The notes under the pieces were generated by a model. That model was not told where the DNA came from. It did not search any database and saw nothing but the letters and a program-made list of their open reading frames with translations. Positions 34,616 to 47,317 of a stretch of DNA of 64,000 bases are shown here, piece by piece (within the stretch, counting starts at the first letter, position 1; each line of letters starts with the position of its first letter). A program made the position numbers and the translations under genes. Source of the stretch: Circinella umbellata (lineage: Eukaryota; Mucoromycota; Mucoromycetes; Mucorales; Lichtheimiaceae); the NCBI GenBank assembly GCA_025093555.1, contig JAIWNF010000021.1:434001-498000 (forward strand). Reading direction: 5' to 3'.

Positions 34616-37600
34616 ATGGGTAAACAAAAACGAGATCCCAAGACGACGGATCTGACGACACTTTCCAACTTAAATGATGATAATGTGGTGGGATGCCTTC
34701 GTGCACGATATGAAACGTATCAAATATATACCCGTCTTGGCGCACATCAACTTGTCGCCGTTAATCCATATAAAACACTACCATTAAATGATGATCAAAC
34801 TGGGCTTGAGTTTGTTGCCTCTTATAAAGATACAAATATTCAACGAGAACAAGAATCACAACAGCAACAGCCACATATTTTCGACCTTGTAAATCGAGCG
34901 TACTTTTATATGCGTCGTACTGGTAATGATCAAGGCATTTTAGTCGTGTAAGTACATTATTAGAAAGTAAAGAAGAAGAAAAGGGTTTTCTTTAATAAAT
35001 TACATATTACCAAAAAGAAAAAAAAACATACAGTGAATCTCTAACTGGCTTTTTTTTTTGTTATGTTTTCTCATGAATGGTATGACAGTGGTGAATCGGG
35101 CAGTGGCAAGACCCAGATCCGAAATTTGATAATCCGCCATTTGGTGCGACTGAGCAGCTATAAAAAGGAAACCAAGGTTCAAGCTCAACTGGTCCATTCA
35201 CAGGCCATTTTGGATTGCTTTGGTAGTGCAGCAACACATCAAAACAAGGATGCATCACGGTATGGTTATTATGCCGAAATTCAATTTAGTGAAAGAGGTC
35301 GTATGGTGGGTGCTAAAACCATTCATTACTTTCTCGAAAAGTCACGATTAACCTCTACCTCGGACGCACAATTTCAAGTTTTCCATCATTTAATTCGTGG
35401 TGCTACACAAGATGAACGTCAACAACTTCAATTACAACAACCTAGCGAATTTAGTTATCTACGCAACAATTTACAAAGACAATATCAACAACAAGACGAC
35501 AACTTGCTCGATTTAAAATCTGCGTTAAAGTCTGCTGGTTTTCGTCGTGAACATATTCAGCGTATCTTACAATTATTGGCTGCTCTTTTACATCTTGGTA
35601 ATTTGCAATTTGTTGACCCAGGAGGTTTTAATAATAATCAAGATGCTGCGTATGTCAAGAATACCGATGTTTTGGATTTGGTTGCAGACTTTCTCGGTGT
35701 CGATCCACGTGCTTTAGAAAACGTATTGGTATTCAAGACCGCTTTAATTCGAAAGGATGTCACTACCCTGATTTTGAATGCAGAACAAGCTTCGCAACAA
35801 AGAGACGAATTAGCACGTACATTATATTCTTTATTATTTGCTTGGATCGTTGAAAGAATCAATAACAAGTTATGTGCCGATAAGTTTAACAGTTTTATTG
35901 GTGTGGTGGATTTGCCTGGTCATTATAGTCAACAGCAGCAACAACAATATAAATTTCATTCATTAGTGGCAAATTTAGCAGCGGAACGTATTCACGGGTT
36001 CATTACCAGCCAAATATTTGCAACAGATGTGTACGACCAAGAAGGACTTACAACGGTTCCACATGTCACACCACGCTACCAGACTGCCAATGTCTACGAC
36101 TTGCTTTACCGTCCATCACGTGGCGTGTGCTCTCTCATTCACAGCATGTCTGAAAACGTTCGTAAGGGCAAAAAACAACTTACCGATGCTGACCTAGTCG
36201 ACTCTTTGATCAAATACAATGGCAACAGTCCTTATTTTTCATCCTCCAATGCACCTGGAAGTCAACAACGTCAATTTGCCATTCAACATTTCCAAGCCAA
36301 GGTAACCTATGATCCCAACGGAATTTTAGAAACCAATAATGATCAGGTCTCGGTCGATTTTGTCTCCTTATTTCGCGGTGGTGCGGGTATGCCTGCCTCG
36401 TGGAACGCCTTTTTGGTTGATTTGTGGGACAAGAATTTGGCAACACAAAGTCATCCCAAGGACCAAGATGCAGTCATTTCAGCACAACAAAAGTCTATGC
36501 GTCAACCATCTATGCGTCAAAGTCAACGACGAACAGCAAAGCAACAACAGCAACAACAAAGAGAAGAAGCTGCTGAAGGCGGAAGTATAGTGGGTAATTT
36601 ACAAGCAGCCATGGATGATCTTTTAGGTACTTTACAAGATGCAAAAATTTGGTCAGTCTTTTGTTTACGGCCGAATGAATCTCAGACACCATCTCAACCC
36701 GATTCGCGTTGTTTGGGTCGACAGGCAGCAGCACTCGGCCTAGCTGATATTGCTCAACAGACCACAGCACAATATGGTGTGGCATATACCCATGAGGAAT
36801 TTTTGGAACGGTATGCTGCTGTTCTTAACGGTGAACCAGGTCGATTACCACGTGCTCAAATTGAATCTATCGTACAACAAATGGGTTGGACAGCTTCAGA
36901 TGCAGCTGTTGGATCTTCAAAGGTACATTTTAATTTTTGCGTATGTGGAGGAAGGAAAAAAAATGATGTAAAGAGATAGAGAGGGTATATGTATATGTGT
37001 GATAAACAGATAATGATAAAAAAAAAAGTGATACTAATAATAGATAAATTGAACTTAGATATTTTTGGGCGATGGTGTATGGCGTATTTTAGAAGATCAA
37101 TTACGTGTCCTTGAAAAGGATGAACAGCGACGTAACAAGGATGCAAGCAAAGTTGCAGCCGCTGCCACAGTTGGAGCAGCAGGCGCCGCTGGTATGGAAG
37201 AGGATTCATTAATATACGATGACACACCACCTATGACACGCGATGGACACGATCCTGAAGAATCATTATTACAACGCGACATGTCACGACAATCTGGCTC
37301 AGACTTCAATCTTATGAATTCAGGCCCACTTCCCCCTCCACCTGTTGGAAGATTCCAACAACAAGATGACCAACGCTCATTCTATTCTGATGATGACTAT
37401 TTTTATCAAGATGGATCTACTCCCAGTGGTGGCGGTTATCGGGAACATGAGGATTCTGTCTATGGTTCTGAATCTTATGGTCACGATAACAACATGATGT
37501 TACGTCCAACAGGTCCTCCTGTAGCAGAAAAGGAAAATTTGGACGAGACAGAAGAAGACGAATCGCAACAATCCAGACAACGTAAACAATGGTTATTCTT

Positions 37601-40600
37601 TGTGTGGGCAGTGACTTGGTGGATCCCATCCAAATTCTTAATTTGGTGTGGTCGTATGAAACGTAAAGATGTCCGTATTGCCTGGCGTGAAAAAGTTGCG
37701 CTTTGTATGATTATTTTGTTTCTCTGTGCATTTATTGTTTGGTTCTTGGTCTTTTTTGGTGAAATTGTTTGTCCTCATCAAGCTGTGTTTTCCGAAAGTG
37801 AACTACAGTCGTATAGCGAAAAAGAAAAAGCCTATGTCGCCATTCGTGGTGAAGTGTTTGATTTGACCAATTTTGCACCACGTCATTATCCAAGTAACAT
37901 TATTCCAAGCGATTCCGTTCTCGAATATGGTGGGCAAGATGTCACTGATTTGTTCCCTGTTCAAGTATCAGCACTTTGTGAAGGTGCGACTGGTTCCGTC
38001 TCAGAATTCGTGTCACTTAATTATCAAGTCAACTCAACCGACGATAATGCCAAGTACCATGATTTCCGTTACTCTTCTGATAACTACCAACCTGATTGGT
38101 ATTTCCAAAAAATGACCATGTTGCGAAGAAACTATAAGATAGGTAATATGGGTTATGAACCAAAAGCAGTCAGTGATCAAGCATCCAGTGAAACCACGGT
38201 AAATGGTATTCGGACGACCCGTAAATGGGCTATTCTTGATAACCATATTTATGATTTGACACAATACGATATGGGTGGACGATTTGTTCAAACACCACCC
38301 AATCAACAAGCACCTGGCGATGTTGATCTCAACTTTATGGATCAAAGTGTGGTCGATCTTTTCCGACAAAAGAGTGGTGAAGATGTCTCTAAAGATTTCC
38401 ATAGCTTGAATATGGATGCTGGAGCCAGGAACCGTCAACTTGTCTGCTTACGGAACCTGTTTTATGTTGGAATGGTAGATGGTCGTAATTCACCTAAATG
38501 TCAATTCTCCACCTACTTGTTATTGATCGTCACTTGTTTGCTTTGTGCTGTCATTGTATTCAAGTTTTTGGCCGCTTTCCGATTGGGTAGTACCCGTGTT
38601 CCCGAAGAATTGGACAAATTTATCATTACTCAAGTCACTTGTTATACCGAAGACGAGGAATCATTACGATTGACTATTGATTCCATTGCTACTTTACGAT
38701 ATGATGATAAACGTAAACTTCTGTTTGTTATTTGTGATGGTATGATCGTTGGTAGTGGTAACGATCGACCTACACCACGTATCGTATTGGATATTCTAGG
38801 TGTGGATCATCAAGTAGATCCTGAACCACTTTCATTTATTTCCGTTGGTGAGGGCCAAAAGCAGCATAATATGGGCAAGATTTATTCGGGTCTTTATGAG
38901 GTATCTGGACACGTTGTTCCTTATCTCGTCGTTGTCAAGTGCGGTAAACCAACTGAACGGTCCAAGCCTGGTAACAGAGGCAAGCGTGATTCTCAATTGG
39001 TCTTGATGCAATTTTTGAACCGTGTGCACTTTGATGCACCCATGTCACCATTACAGTTGGAAATTTATCATCAAATGAAGAACGTTATTGGTGTTAGCCC
39101 TTCCCTCTACGAATATGTATTGATGGTGGATGCCGATACTGAGGTGTTGCCGGATGGTATGACTTTCTTGGCTTCTTCCATGGCGCATGATTCCAAGATT
39201 ATTGGTATATGTGGTGAAACGACGTTGGCAAATGAAAAATCAACCTGGACAACTATGATTCAAGTGTACGAATACTTTATTTCCCATCACATGATTAAGG
39301 CATTCGAATCATTGTTCTCTACTGTTACCTGTTTACCTGGTTGTTTCACTATGTATCGTATTCGTTCAGTCGATGGTAAACGTCTCTTATACTGCAGCAA
39401 TGATATCATTGCCGATTATCAAATCAACAAGGTCGATACGTTGCACAAGAAAAACTTGTTACATTTGGGTGAAGATCGATACTTGACTACATTACTATTG
39501 AAACATTTCCCTAATTTTAAAACCAAGTTTGTTCCTGACGCACAATGTAAAACTAACGCACCGGATATGTGGAGCGTTTTGGTATCTCAACGTCGTCGAT
39601 GGATTAATTCTACTATTCACAATTTAGGCGAATTGGCATTCTTGCCCCGTCTTTGCGGTTTCTGTTGCTTCTCCATGCGTTTCATTGTCATGTTGGATCT
39701 GATCAGTACTCTTGTGATGCCTGCTATTGTTGGTTACTTGGGTTATCTCATTTACAAGTTGACTCAACTTGAAAACACAATTCCTTATTTGACCATCATT
39801 GTGTTGGCAGGTACTTATGGTCTTCAAGCACTTTTGTTTATTGTCAAGCGACGATGGGAATACATTTTATGGATGTTGGTATCTATTTTGGCTATTCCTG
39901 TATTCTGGTTCTATATCCCACTTTATTCTTACTGGCATTTTGATGATTTCTCATGGGGTAATACCCGTGTGGTCGTTGGTGAAAAGGGTAAAAAGTCGGC
40001 AGTCGTTGATGAAGGTGAATTTGATCCTAAATCAATTCCTAATATGACTTGGTCACAATATGAAAAGATGCTTTTGGCAGACGATTATTGGAGCGATGGT
40101 ATGTCCCAAGGCAGCAGTAGTCGAAGCAGTTATACACATCGTAGTCGAGCACGTGGTACAATGACGCCTATGGGTGGCAATGAAAGTGTCCATGGAGGTG
40201 GCGGTATGAACGACAACATGAGCATGTATACCCACAGTATGATGATGAATAATAACAACAATCATCCACCACCTTCTCAAGCAGGCTTTTATGGAGATGG
40301 AGGCAGTGTCATGATGCCTTCTTCTGCATCGATACCCATGATGCCATATACTTCGTCACAACCTCATATGCGCTCATCCATGATCTCTCAACAAATGCCA
40401 CAACAACGACCTTCTATGATGGCATCCTCATCTTCCTTCATGATGCAACCACCACCACCTCCAGCTGCTGGTTCCGTTCATGGAAGTAGTCAATCCTTGT
40501 TGATGGAGGATTTCAGCAATAACAATGGGCCTTCCAACGAAGAAATTTTGGCCGAAGTAAAACGTATCTTAGCATCTGCTGATTTAACGAAGGTTACCAA

Positions 40601-40706
40601 GAAACAAGTTCGTGAAGAATTACAACAAGTATTTGGTATTTCCATGGCAGGCCGAAAAGATTATATTAATGCATGCATTGAAAATGTATTGCAAGGTCGC
40701 ATGTAA
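34616..40706 (+). CDS. Chitin synthase with myosin motor-like domain (class V/VII type)
   Basis: This plasma-membrane enzyme polymerises UDP-GlcNAc into chitin for the hyphal wall. Three exons (34616-34947, 35089-36922, 37059-40706) give 1937 residues. Residues 1 to about 740 form a myosin-like head with an intact P-loop (GESGSGKT) and switch I-like NKDASRYGYYAEIQF; the switch II place reads VVDLPGHY, without the usual Glu, as is known for fungal chitin-synthase motors. Next come two membrane segments (about VALCMIILFLCAFIVWFLVF), a cytochrome-b5-like region (YVAIRGEVFDLTNFAPRHYP), a third membrane segment, and the catalytic core: MVDADTEV, GICGETTLAN, LGEDRYLTTLLLKHF and SQRRRWINSTIHNLGEL. 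Three more C-terminal membrane segments, WHFDDFSWGNTR, a Met/Pro/Ser-rich linker and a terminal DEK_C domain (EEILAEVKRILASADLTKVT) complete it. A T/C-rich promoter precedes it; an AGT repeat follows the stop. Confidence 0.97.
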
Positions 40707-40977
40707 TAATTATAATAATAATAATAGTAGTAGTAGTAGTAGTACGTAGTAGTCTTAAAAATTTCAACCCAAAAACCTTTTCTTTTTAAACTGTATTTAT
40801 GTTTTCCTTTGTTTCCTCTCTTTCTCCTCTTCACATAACAATTTACTCCATTACTCGTTTATATTTCTCTTTTCTTTCTTTTCTTATATACTATTAAAAA
40901 TTATTTTTCTTCTTTTTAAAGTTGATACTTATACATTATTATATAAGAGTATATGTTTTTTATTTTGTGGGTTTTTT

Positions 40978-42117
40978 TTATGTGATATCTACAGGCAGCC
41001 CACCTCTAAAAGCACTAGGTGATAAGCGTCTTGAACGTTGTGGTTGTTGCTCTTGCTGTCGCTTCGGCATATTGACTTGCTGATTTTCTTCATATTCAGA
41101 ATCAGTAGGAGTTGACGGATGGGATCGAGAAAGTGTAATATGTCTTGTGCCTACACGATCAGCTTGACGTGAATCATGGGTGATCCAAATACAGGCAAAT
41201 TTTTTCAAACTTTCTTCAACTTTTCCAGCCGAATCTGGATCCAATGCCGATGTGGGTTCTAATATTTATAGAATTGAAAGGTATAGATATATTAGTATTG
41301 AATTATGATCATCATCATTATCGCCATCACTGTTATCATGCATCATCGACCATATGAGTTTTGCTATCTTTTCTTACTCGAATTGATAAAACATGTACAA
41401 AAAAAGGTGGATTTACAAGGAAAAATAGTTATTTCATATATATTTTCAACGCTATAAACTTACCATCTAATAAAAGAACATCTGGTTTGAAACAGATAGC
41501 AATAGCTAGAGCACATCGCTGCATCTCACCCCCGGACAGGTTCGACCATTTTTCAGTAAAATGGGATTCGGATAGATTCCATTGCATACCAATCTGTATA
41601 GGATCACCAATATCCTTTTTTACTTTTTGACTCGAAAATCTTTTTACGATATTGAATAAATCCAAAGGACTACCTGGATGTGCTGTTGGTCTTTGAGGAA
41701 TGTACATAACACGTGAACGCCAACCCGGGATCCCTAACTCGTATTCTACTGGTTTTTTGCCTTGTAATTTACTATATCCACTTGTATATGGAATTAATTC
41801 AGCTAAACACTTTAGTAGAGTTGTCTTTCTATATGATGGATAAATGTTGTCATATTGGATTACCAAATAATATTAGAGAGGAGAATGGAAAAAAAAAAAG
41901 AATTAGTGAATAGTAGTAATGGTAAAAATTAAGTGAGTGGGAAAATTCCTTTTTTTGGGTTTAAGATGAATGATGTGATTTACCCAGTACCGCTGGGTCC
42001 TTGCAGGACCAAAATTTCGCGTTGGTTTAATTCAATATCGATATCCTTAAACAACCATCTTCTATTATCATCCAACTGCATTGATATACCATGTGCTTCA
42101 AATAATGGTCCTCCCAT
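40978..42117 (-). CDS. Solo ABC ATPase of the FetA/STAR1 type
   Basis: Three exons (41984-42117, 41464-41828, 40978-41258) give 259 residues with one nucleotide-binding domain and no membrane segment. The Walker A motif (GPSGTGKTTLLK) is assembled across an intron, the Q-loop is MYIPQRPTAHPG, the signature is NLSGGEMQRCALA, Walker B is DVLLLDEPTSALDPDS (the Glu again made by splicing), and the switch His is in IWITHDSRQAD. Short length and layout resemble bacterial FetA (YbbL) and plant STAR1, which pair with a UPF0014 permease (FetB/STAR2). The tail after the domain is Arg/Gln-rich and disordered. The start used is MGGPLFEAHG; an upstream exon starting near 42419 (MNNKGKLIRKKK) could splice in frame and lengthen the protein. 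No permease gene is in the window. Convergent with the chitin synthase. Confidence 0.85.
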
Positions 42118-42713
42118 GTTGTTGCTGATGTTGTATACATGTACGGGATCTGCCAAAAAAAGAGAAAAAGAAGAAGAAGAAAAAAAAAAAGCAGCGAAGA
42201 GTTTTACATATTATAAACTACATATGCAAACACTTTTTGATAAAATATTTTATAATTGTTGTTGGTAGTGGTTGTTATATTATAAGTACCGGTTTCTCCT
42301 TTCCAAACAAGCAAACAATGGGGAGTGAGATGAAGAGGAGGGGGGGAGGGAGGGACAGAGTGACACTTTCCCTTTTCGATCACTTTTTTTTTTCTTATTA
42401 GTTTTCCTTTATTATTCACTCAACTATTAATTCACCAACCATCCACTACAGCTACACCACACGCACAACCCACACAGACTTTTTCACTTTCCACCTTTTT
42501 TTTGTTTTGTTTTTGTCTTTCTCTTCTCTTCTCTTCACTTTTTTTTAACGATCTTCTTTTTTTATTTTACCTTTTAACTCATCTCTTATTGAAAATTCAG
42601 TACATTTGCTCTATTTTTTTTTAACTTCATTGTCACTCAAAAACAGCACAGACACACATAAGAAAAAAACAACTTTTGTTTTTTTTGTAAGATATAATTT
42701 TATAAATATAATC
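42118..42713. promoter_or_regulatory. Divergent promoter region between ABC ATPase and CLK kinase
   Basis: Nearly 600 bp separate the two start codons. The left part may contain an extra first exon of the ABC gene (about 42289-42419, minus strand). The right part is T/C-rich (42480-42620), fitting the kinase leader. Confidence 0.45.
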
Positions 42714-45190
42714 ATGTGCGCACTTCCAGTTGCTACAGCGACACTTCCAACAGCAACCACCAATATGTCCGGAACAAATAAACGACGAGGAGGCGTAGTA
42801 GACTGGAACACGTTTTATAAGAATGGATATCCAAAAGAAGTTATTGTGATTGATGATGATAGTCCTGCTCCTTTACCACCTGCACAGTGTACGCGTTCAA
42901 AACGAAAAAGAATTCAAGAAGAGAATCCTTCTGTAGTGCCCAAAAAACGGGCACAGCAAGGTAAATAATTATAATGATAATAACAATCATTCTCCCTCTT
43001 TTGCTTTATTCTTTCATCCTCCCCCCCAACAGCATATATGCAAAATTTTGCGCGGAAAAAAAAACATTATTTAAAATTATACAAGTGATGTTGATATGAA
43101 TGAAAATGATGATATTAATCCTACTTTGTTGTTCCCTTTCTGTCTCATATATGTATGTATAATCATCATATACCCCTCCCCCTTAAAAAAACACATGTAT
43201 ATATCATTTATTGTTTATGTAGCCGAGTTACCAGCCGCTAATCTCAAAGTAAGTTAAGGGCTCATATATAGAGTGCATTATTATAATTATAGAAAGGAGT
43301 GGAGACATAAGAGAGCGAAAAACTTAATATTAGGATATGCTTATTATTATGTAGTACCCATGTATCGATGATAAAGATGGCCACCTTATCTTCCGGGCCA
43401 ATTATATTCTGAAAGGGCGATGTAAGGCTTTTTATTAATATTTTTTCTTTCTTACTAACTCGAATTAATCGAACGGTTTTTTTAACGCTTTTTTGCTTTA
43501 TCATGTTTCTTTCTTTTTTCTTTAATATATTCTCTCCTTTTGGTCTTCGGAATAACCTTTTTTTTCTTTTCCTGTATATTTGACATCTATAACATAAACA
43601 GACAAATCAGTGGCGGAACTAGGAAAAGGCACTTTTGGTCAAGTGTTTAAATGTAAAGATATAATATTTGGAGATTACGTTGCAATCAAAGTCATTCGTG
43701 CCGTCCCCAAATACCGTGAAGCTAGCAAAATTGAAATCCGAGTTCTCGAAACACTCAAGGAACATGATTCTACCAATCAATAGTAAGTTTCTATTGCTAT
43801 CAAGGGCCACATACATACATTCACGCATATATATAGAATACACTGAAATTCAATGTATATTTGAATAATAATCTATAGTCAATGTATTCAACTAAGATCC
43901 ACATTTACTCATTATGATCATGTCTGTATGGTCTTTGATATGCTTGATCAATCAGTTTTTGATTTCCTAAAGTTTAATGATTTTCATCCATTCCCACTTG
44001 CTCACGTACAAGATATGGCCCGTCAAGTTTTGAAAAGTGTTGCATGTAAGTAGCAAAAATAGTTTGTCTAGTTTTTTCTCCCCCTTCCTTCCCCCTCCCG
44101 CACAACCTTCTTTTTTTTTTAATTCTAATTACTCCTCTCTATCTTTATTTCGGTCCGTCTCATCCAAAACGGAAGAAAAAAAAACCATACTAACTTTTTT
44201 ATTTTCCAACACTTCAATAGATCTACATGATCAAAAATTAGTGCATACAGATTTAAAACCAGAAAACATCATGTTGATGAATAGTGCAAGTCGAACTGCT
44301 ACTGTAAGAACAATAGAAAATGGTAAAGAGCAGGTAATTGTTAAAATGATTCCCCACCCCCCTTTTTTTTCGCTTTCCCGAATTCTCGTTTCCTTTCTTT
44401 ACCTCTTCTTTTTTTTTCTCACACAACAACAGCGAAAGAGAAGATTTCTTCTTTTCTTTTTTTTTGTGTTTGATAATGACTGATATTAATATGCATACCT
44501 TTATTATTTTAGAAATGGGTTAAGCAAGTTCTTCTCAATACAGAAATTCAGTTGATTGACTTTGGCTCAGCCACGTTTGAAAATGAATATCATTCATCCA
44601 TTGTATCCACTCGTCATTATCGTGCACCTGAAATCATCCTTGGTACTGGCTGGTCCTATCCATGCGATATTTGGTCTATTGGATGTGTTCTCGTTGAATT
44701 ATATACTGGTGATGCATTATTTCAAACACATGAAAATCTTGAACATTTGGCTATGATGGAAGTTGTATTGGGGAAATTCCCACCTCAAATCGTTCGAAAT
44801 GCAAGTCAGGAAGCTAAGAAATACTTTTATAATGGTCGAACACGATACCCTGATAAATCTACAAGTTATAAATCTCGTGAATATTTTGCTGATACCAGAC
44901 CACTTGAAGTAAGTTTTATAAGTGTTTGTTTGTACAAAGGATAGCAACTAAATAATTATAATGATTGTTTTTATTAGGAAAAAATATCACCCACAACACA
45001 ATATAATAGGCTATTTCTTGATTTATTACATAAAATGCTCATGTACGACCCAAAAAAGCGAATCACTCCAAGACAAGCCCTCAATCATCCATTTTTACAT
45101 ACCCGTTTTGACGAATTTGGTCACGTTGATGAACCTACACCTCCACCATCATCTGCAGAAGATTCTTCAACATCATCCTCATTTCATTGA
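42714..45190 (+). CDS. LAMMER/CLK dual-specificity protein kinase
   Basis: The family (Kns1, Lkh1, CLK) phosphorylates SR-type splicing factors and growth regulators. About nine exons join in frame. A basic N-terminal tail ([20 protein letters not shown]) is followed by DDKDGHLIF just before the kinase domain, as in CLKs. The glycine loop is [12 protein letters not shown], the Lys is in YVAIKVIRA, the catalytic loop is [13 protein letters not shown] (His-Thr-Asp replaces the usual HRD, typical of the family), then [20 protein letters not shown] and [20 protein letters not shown]. The LAMMER signature is [12 protein letters not shown]. The domain ends [15 protein letters not shown] with a short Ser/Pro tail. 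A 26-base exon (43223-43248) and a 67-base exon (43355-43421) carry the linker. All catalytic residues are present. Confidence 0.95.
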
Positions 45191-45563
45191 AAACCTCTTC
45201 TTTGTTTTTTTTATAGCACATAGCATATACCGATAAATGATTATGAAGATATATTGGTGATACCAAACGAACAACAATAACAAACCAGAACCATATCTTT
45301 CATCATCATTAGAAAAAAAAATTTTTGTAAAAAAGAACGAAAAAAACCACCCAACCACCCATCCAAATCAAACAACCGTTTGTTTTTTTTTTCAGGACGA
45401 AAAAAAAAAAATTATACTTCAATTTTCTTTTAATTAGTTTGTTTCGTTAAAATTGTCTTGTTACTATTATTGTATTATACGTCAAATGTTCTTGTGATAA
45501 TTTTTTCTGGTGTTTTTTTTACATGATTTTGTGTAATATTACAATTTACCGGCCCCTCCCCCC

Positions 45564-45600
<37 letters not shown>

Positions 45601-45660
45601 ATTGCTGCCATTGTGGCGTTCAAAATTAGAGGCCGAGAAGGGGGGAGATCCAACTGTAAC
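45191..45660. other. Intergenic region with long poly-T tract
   Basis: The CLK 3' UTR and the promoter of the aminotransferase-like gene. It is A-rich on the left and T-rich on the right. A 33-base T run (45566-45598) lies only 62 bases before the next ATG. Confidence 0.55.
45566..45598. repeat. Poly-T tract of 33 bases
   Basis: Longest uninterrupted homopolymer in the window, directly upstream of the aminotransferase-like gene; such poly(dT) tracts exclude nucleosomes in fungal promoters. Exact length may be affected by sequencing error. Confidence 0.85.
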
Positions 45661-47288
45661 ATGCGACCTTTATATATCATTCAATGCATCTTTGCCCCAA
45701 ACTACAACCGCTTCTTCCTTTACAACAGTAGGCGATCCTTTATGACTTCAACTAAAATCTTGAGCCGTGAGTTGATTAACTTACTTTTTATTTAATTTCA
45801 GTATAGCTTTCTAATTTATGTTGCCATCTTCTTTTTTATAGTCATTGTTGAACAAACAAACCCATTAGAAGCCGGTACTCAGGCAAAATATACGATTCGA
45901 CATGTCGACAACACTGATGGAAACAAATTCATCTTGTCATTCCCACGAGGTAAAAAAATAAAACTTCTCTTTTTCCCTGGCTTTTTTAATTGTAAAAGTG
46001 AAATATGTTTTAACAGTCTCTATTTAAACAAATTATAATAGGTGCTTATACAGGGATGCGAACAGTGCAAAAAACCGCAATAGTTGAGTTGTCGTCTCAT
46101 ATGAAACGATTGACAAATTCATTATCTCTTATCAAGTTTGCGCCTGAAAATGATGATGTTGAGCCAGAACACGTGAGCAATGAATTATCATCTTTTCGTG
46201 ATCCAACAAAACTTGAAGAAAAACTCATACCACTTCTCAAAACGGGCTTATCGTCATTCAAGCATGATGAACAAGAAACAAAGGTTGTGATCATTGTTGG
46301 TTATTCTCATAAGGTAGATATAATTAATAATAATAATAATAATGTTGAAACGAATGAAATCACTGGATATATATGTGGCTGTTGCATGGCAACGGCAAAC
46401 TGCATATTCTTTCTGTAACTAAGATATACTGCCGTTTTTTAGGAGCAAAAACCATGCTTTGCAGCTCAGTTTACACCTCTGTCAGCACCTATACAAGAGC
46501 GTATTAAAGTAGAAGTAGAAAATAAAGCAAGAGATACCCCTGTTGTTAAGGATACACAATGGGTCAGGTAAGTTGAATTGTCTAAAGAATCAATTATTAT
46601 TCTACCAAGAAACTTATTTATAATTATTTATATATAGAGAAAGAGCTGGGTTAGAAAAGAGTAAAGCCAAAGACGTCAATGAAGTGCTGTTGACGGATGA
46701 CGCGGGTAATTTATATGAGGGGATGTCATCTAATTTCTTTGCGGTCAAAACTGGAGAAGATGGTAAACCCATTGTCGTATGTGCCCCCCTTGAAAATGTA
46801 TTGTTGGGTACGGTAATGAAGATTGTTATGAGTGTCTGTGAGAAGCACGGAGTTCCGATTGAGTGGAGTTTTCCACAACTTGGGGACGCACGGGCCAATA
46901 AATGGGAAGGGTGCTTTATAACCAGTTGAGTTGTCCAAATCTTTCTTAATCTTTTCTTCGTTATGCATTGTAAAAGTCATTGAAAACAACAACACAACTA
47001 AATGGGTTTTTTTTCATTATCCAGGCACCTCACGCTTATTGTTACCCATTAACGGTCTTTATTTCAATGATGGAAGGTAAGTAATGATGTTAAGTGTTAG
47101 AAAAAAAAAAGAAGGTGGATTGTATTTACTATAGAAGAGTTAAAACGAAAAAAAAAGCACGCTAAACCCTATATATATATTAAAATAGTGCACCGATTCT
47201 TTTCCCAGAAGCGTCTGAAAGCATTGAATTTCTGCGTAATGAGGTTAAACAGGAAATATACCAAAGAGCATACAAAATTTTAGAATAA
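45661..47288 (+). CDS. Class IV (D-amino-acid/branched-chain type) PLP aminotransferase-like protein
   Basis: Exons joined from 45661 give about 340 residues. The N-terminus MRPLYIIQCIFAPNYNRFFL with NSRRSFMTSTK is basic and Ser/Phe-rich, compatible with a mitochondrial presequence; initiation at the internal MTSTK is an alternative. The C-terminal half shows the fold-type IV pattern: TQWVRERAGLEKSKAKDVNE, VLLTDDAGNLYEGMSSNFFA, and ENVLLGTVMKIVMSVCEKHG with GCFITSTSRLLLPI. It most resembles plant 'D-amino-acid aminotransferase-like' proteins of unknown substrate. The PLP Lys is probably the one in PVVKDTQWVR, but this alignment is by eye and the Lys might be missing. The intron before the STSRLL segment uses a gttgag donor. 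The gene converges on the DUF1769 gene with only 29 bp between stop codons. Confidence 0.82.
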
Positions 47289-47317
47289 TAATTTCATCTG
47301 GAAAGAGTAACATATAA

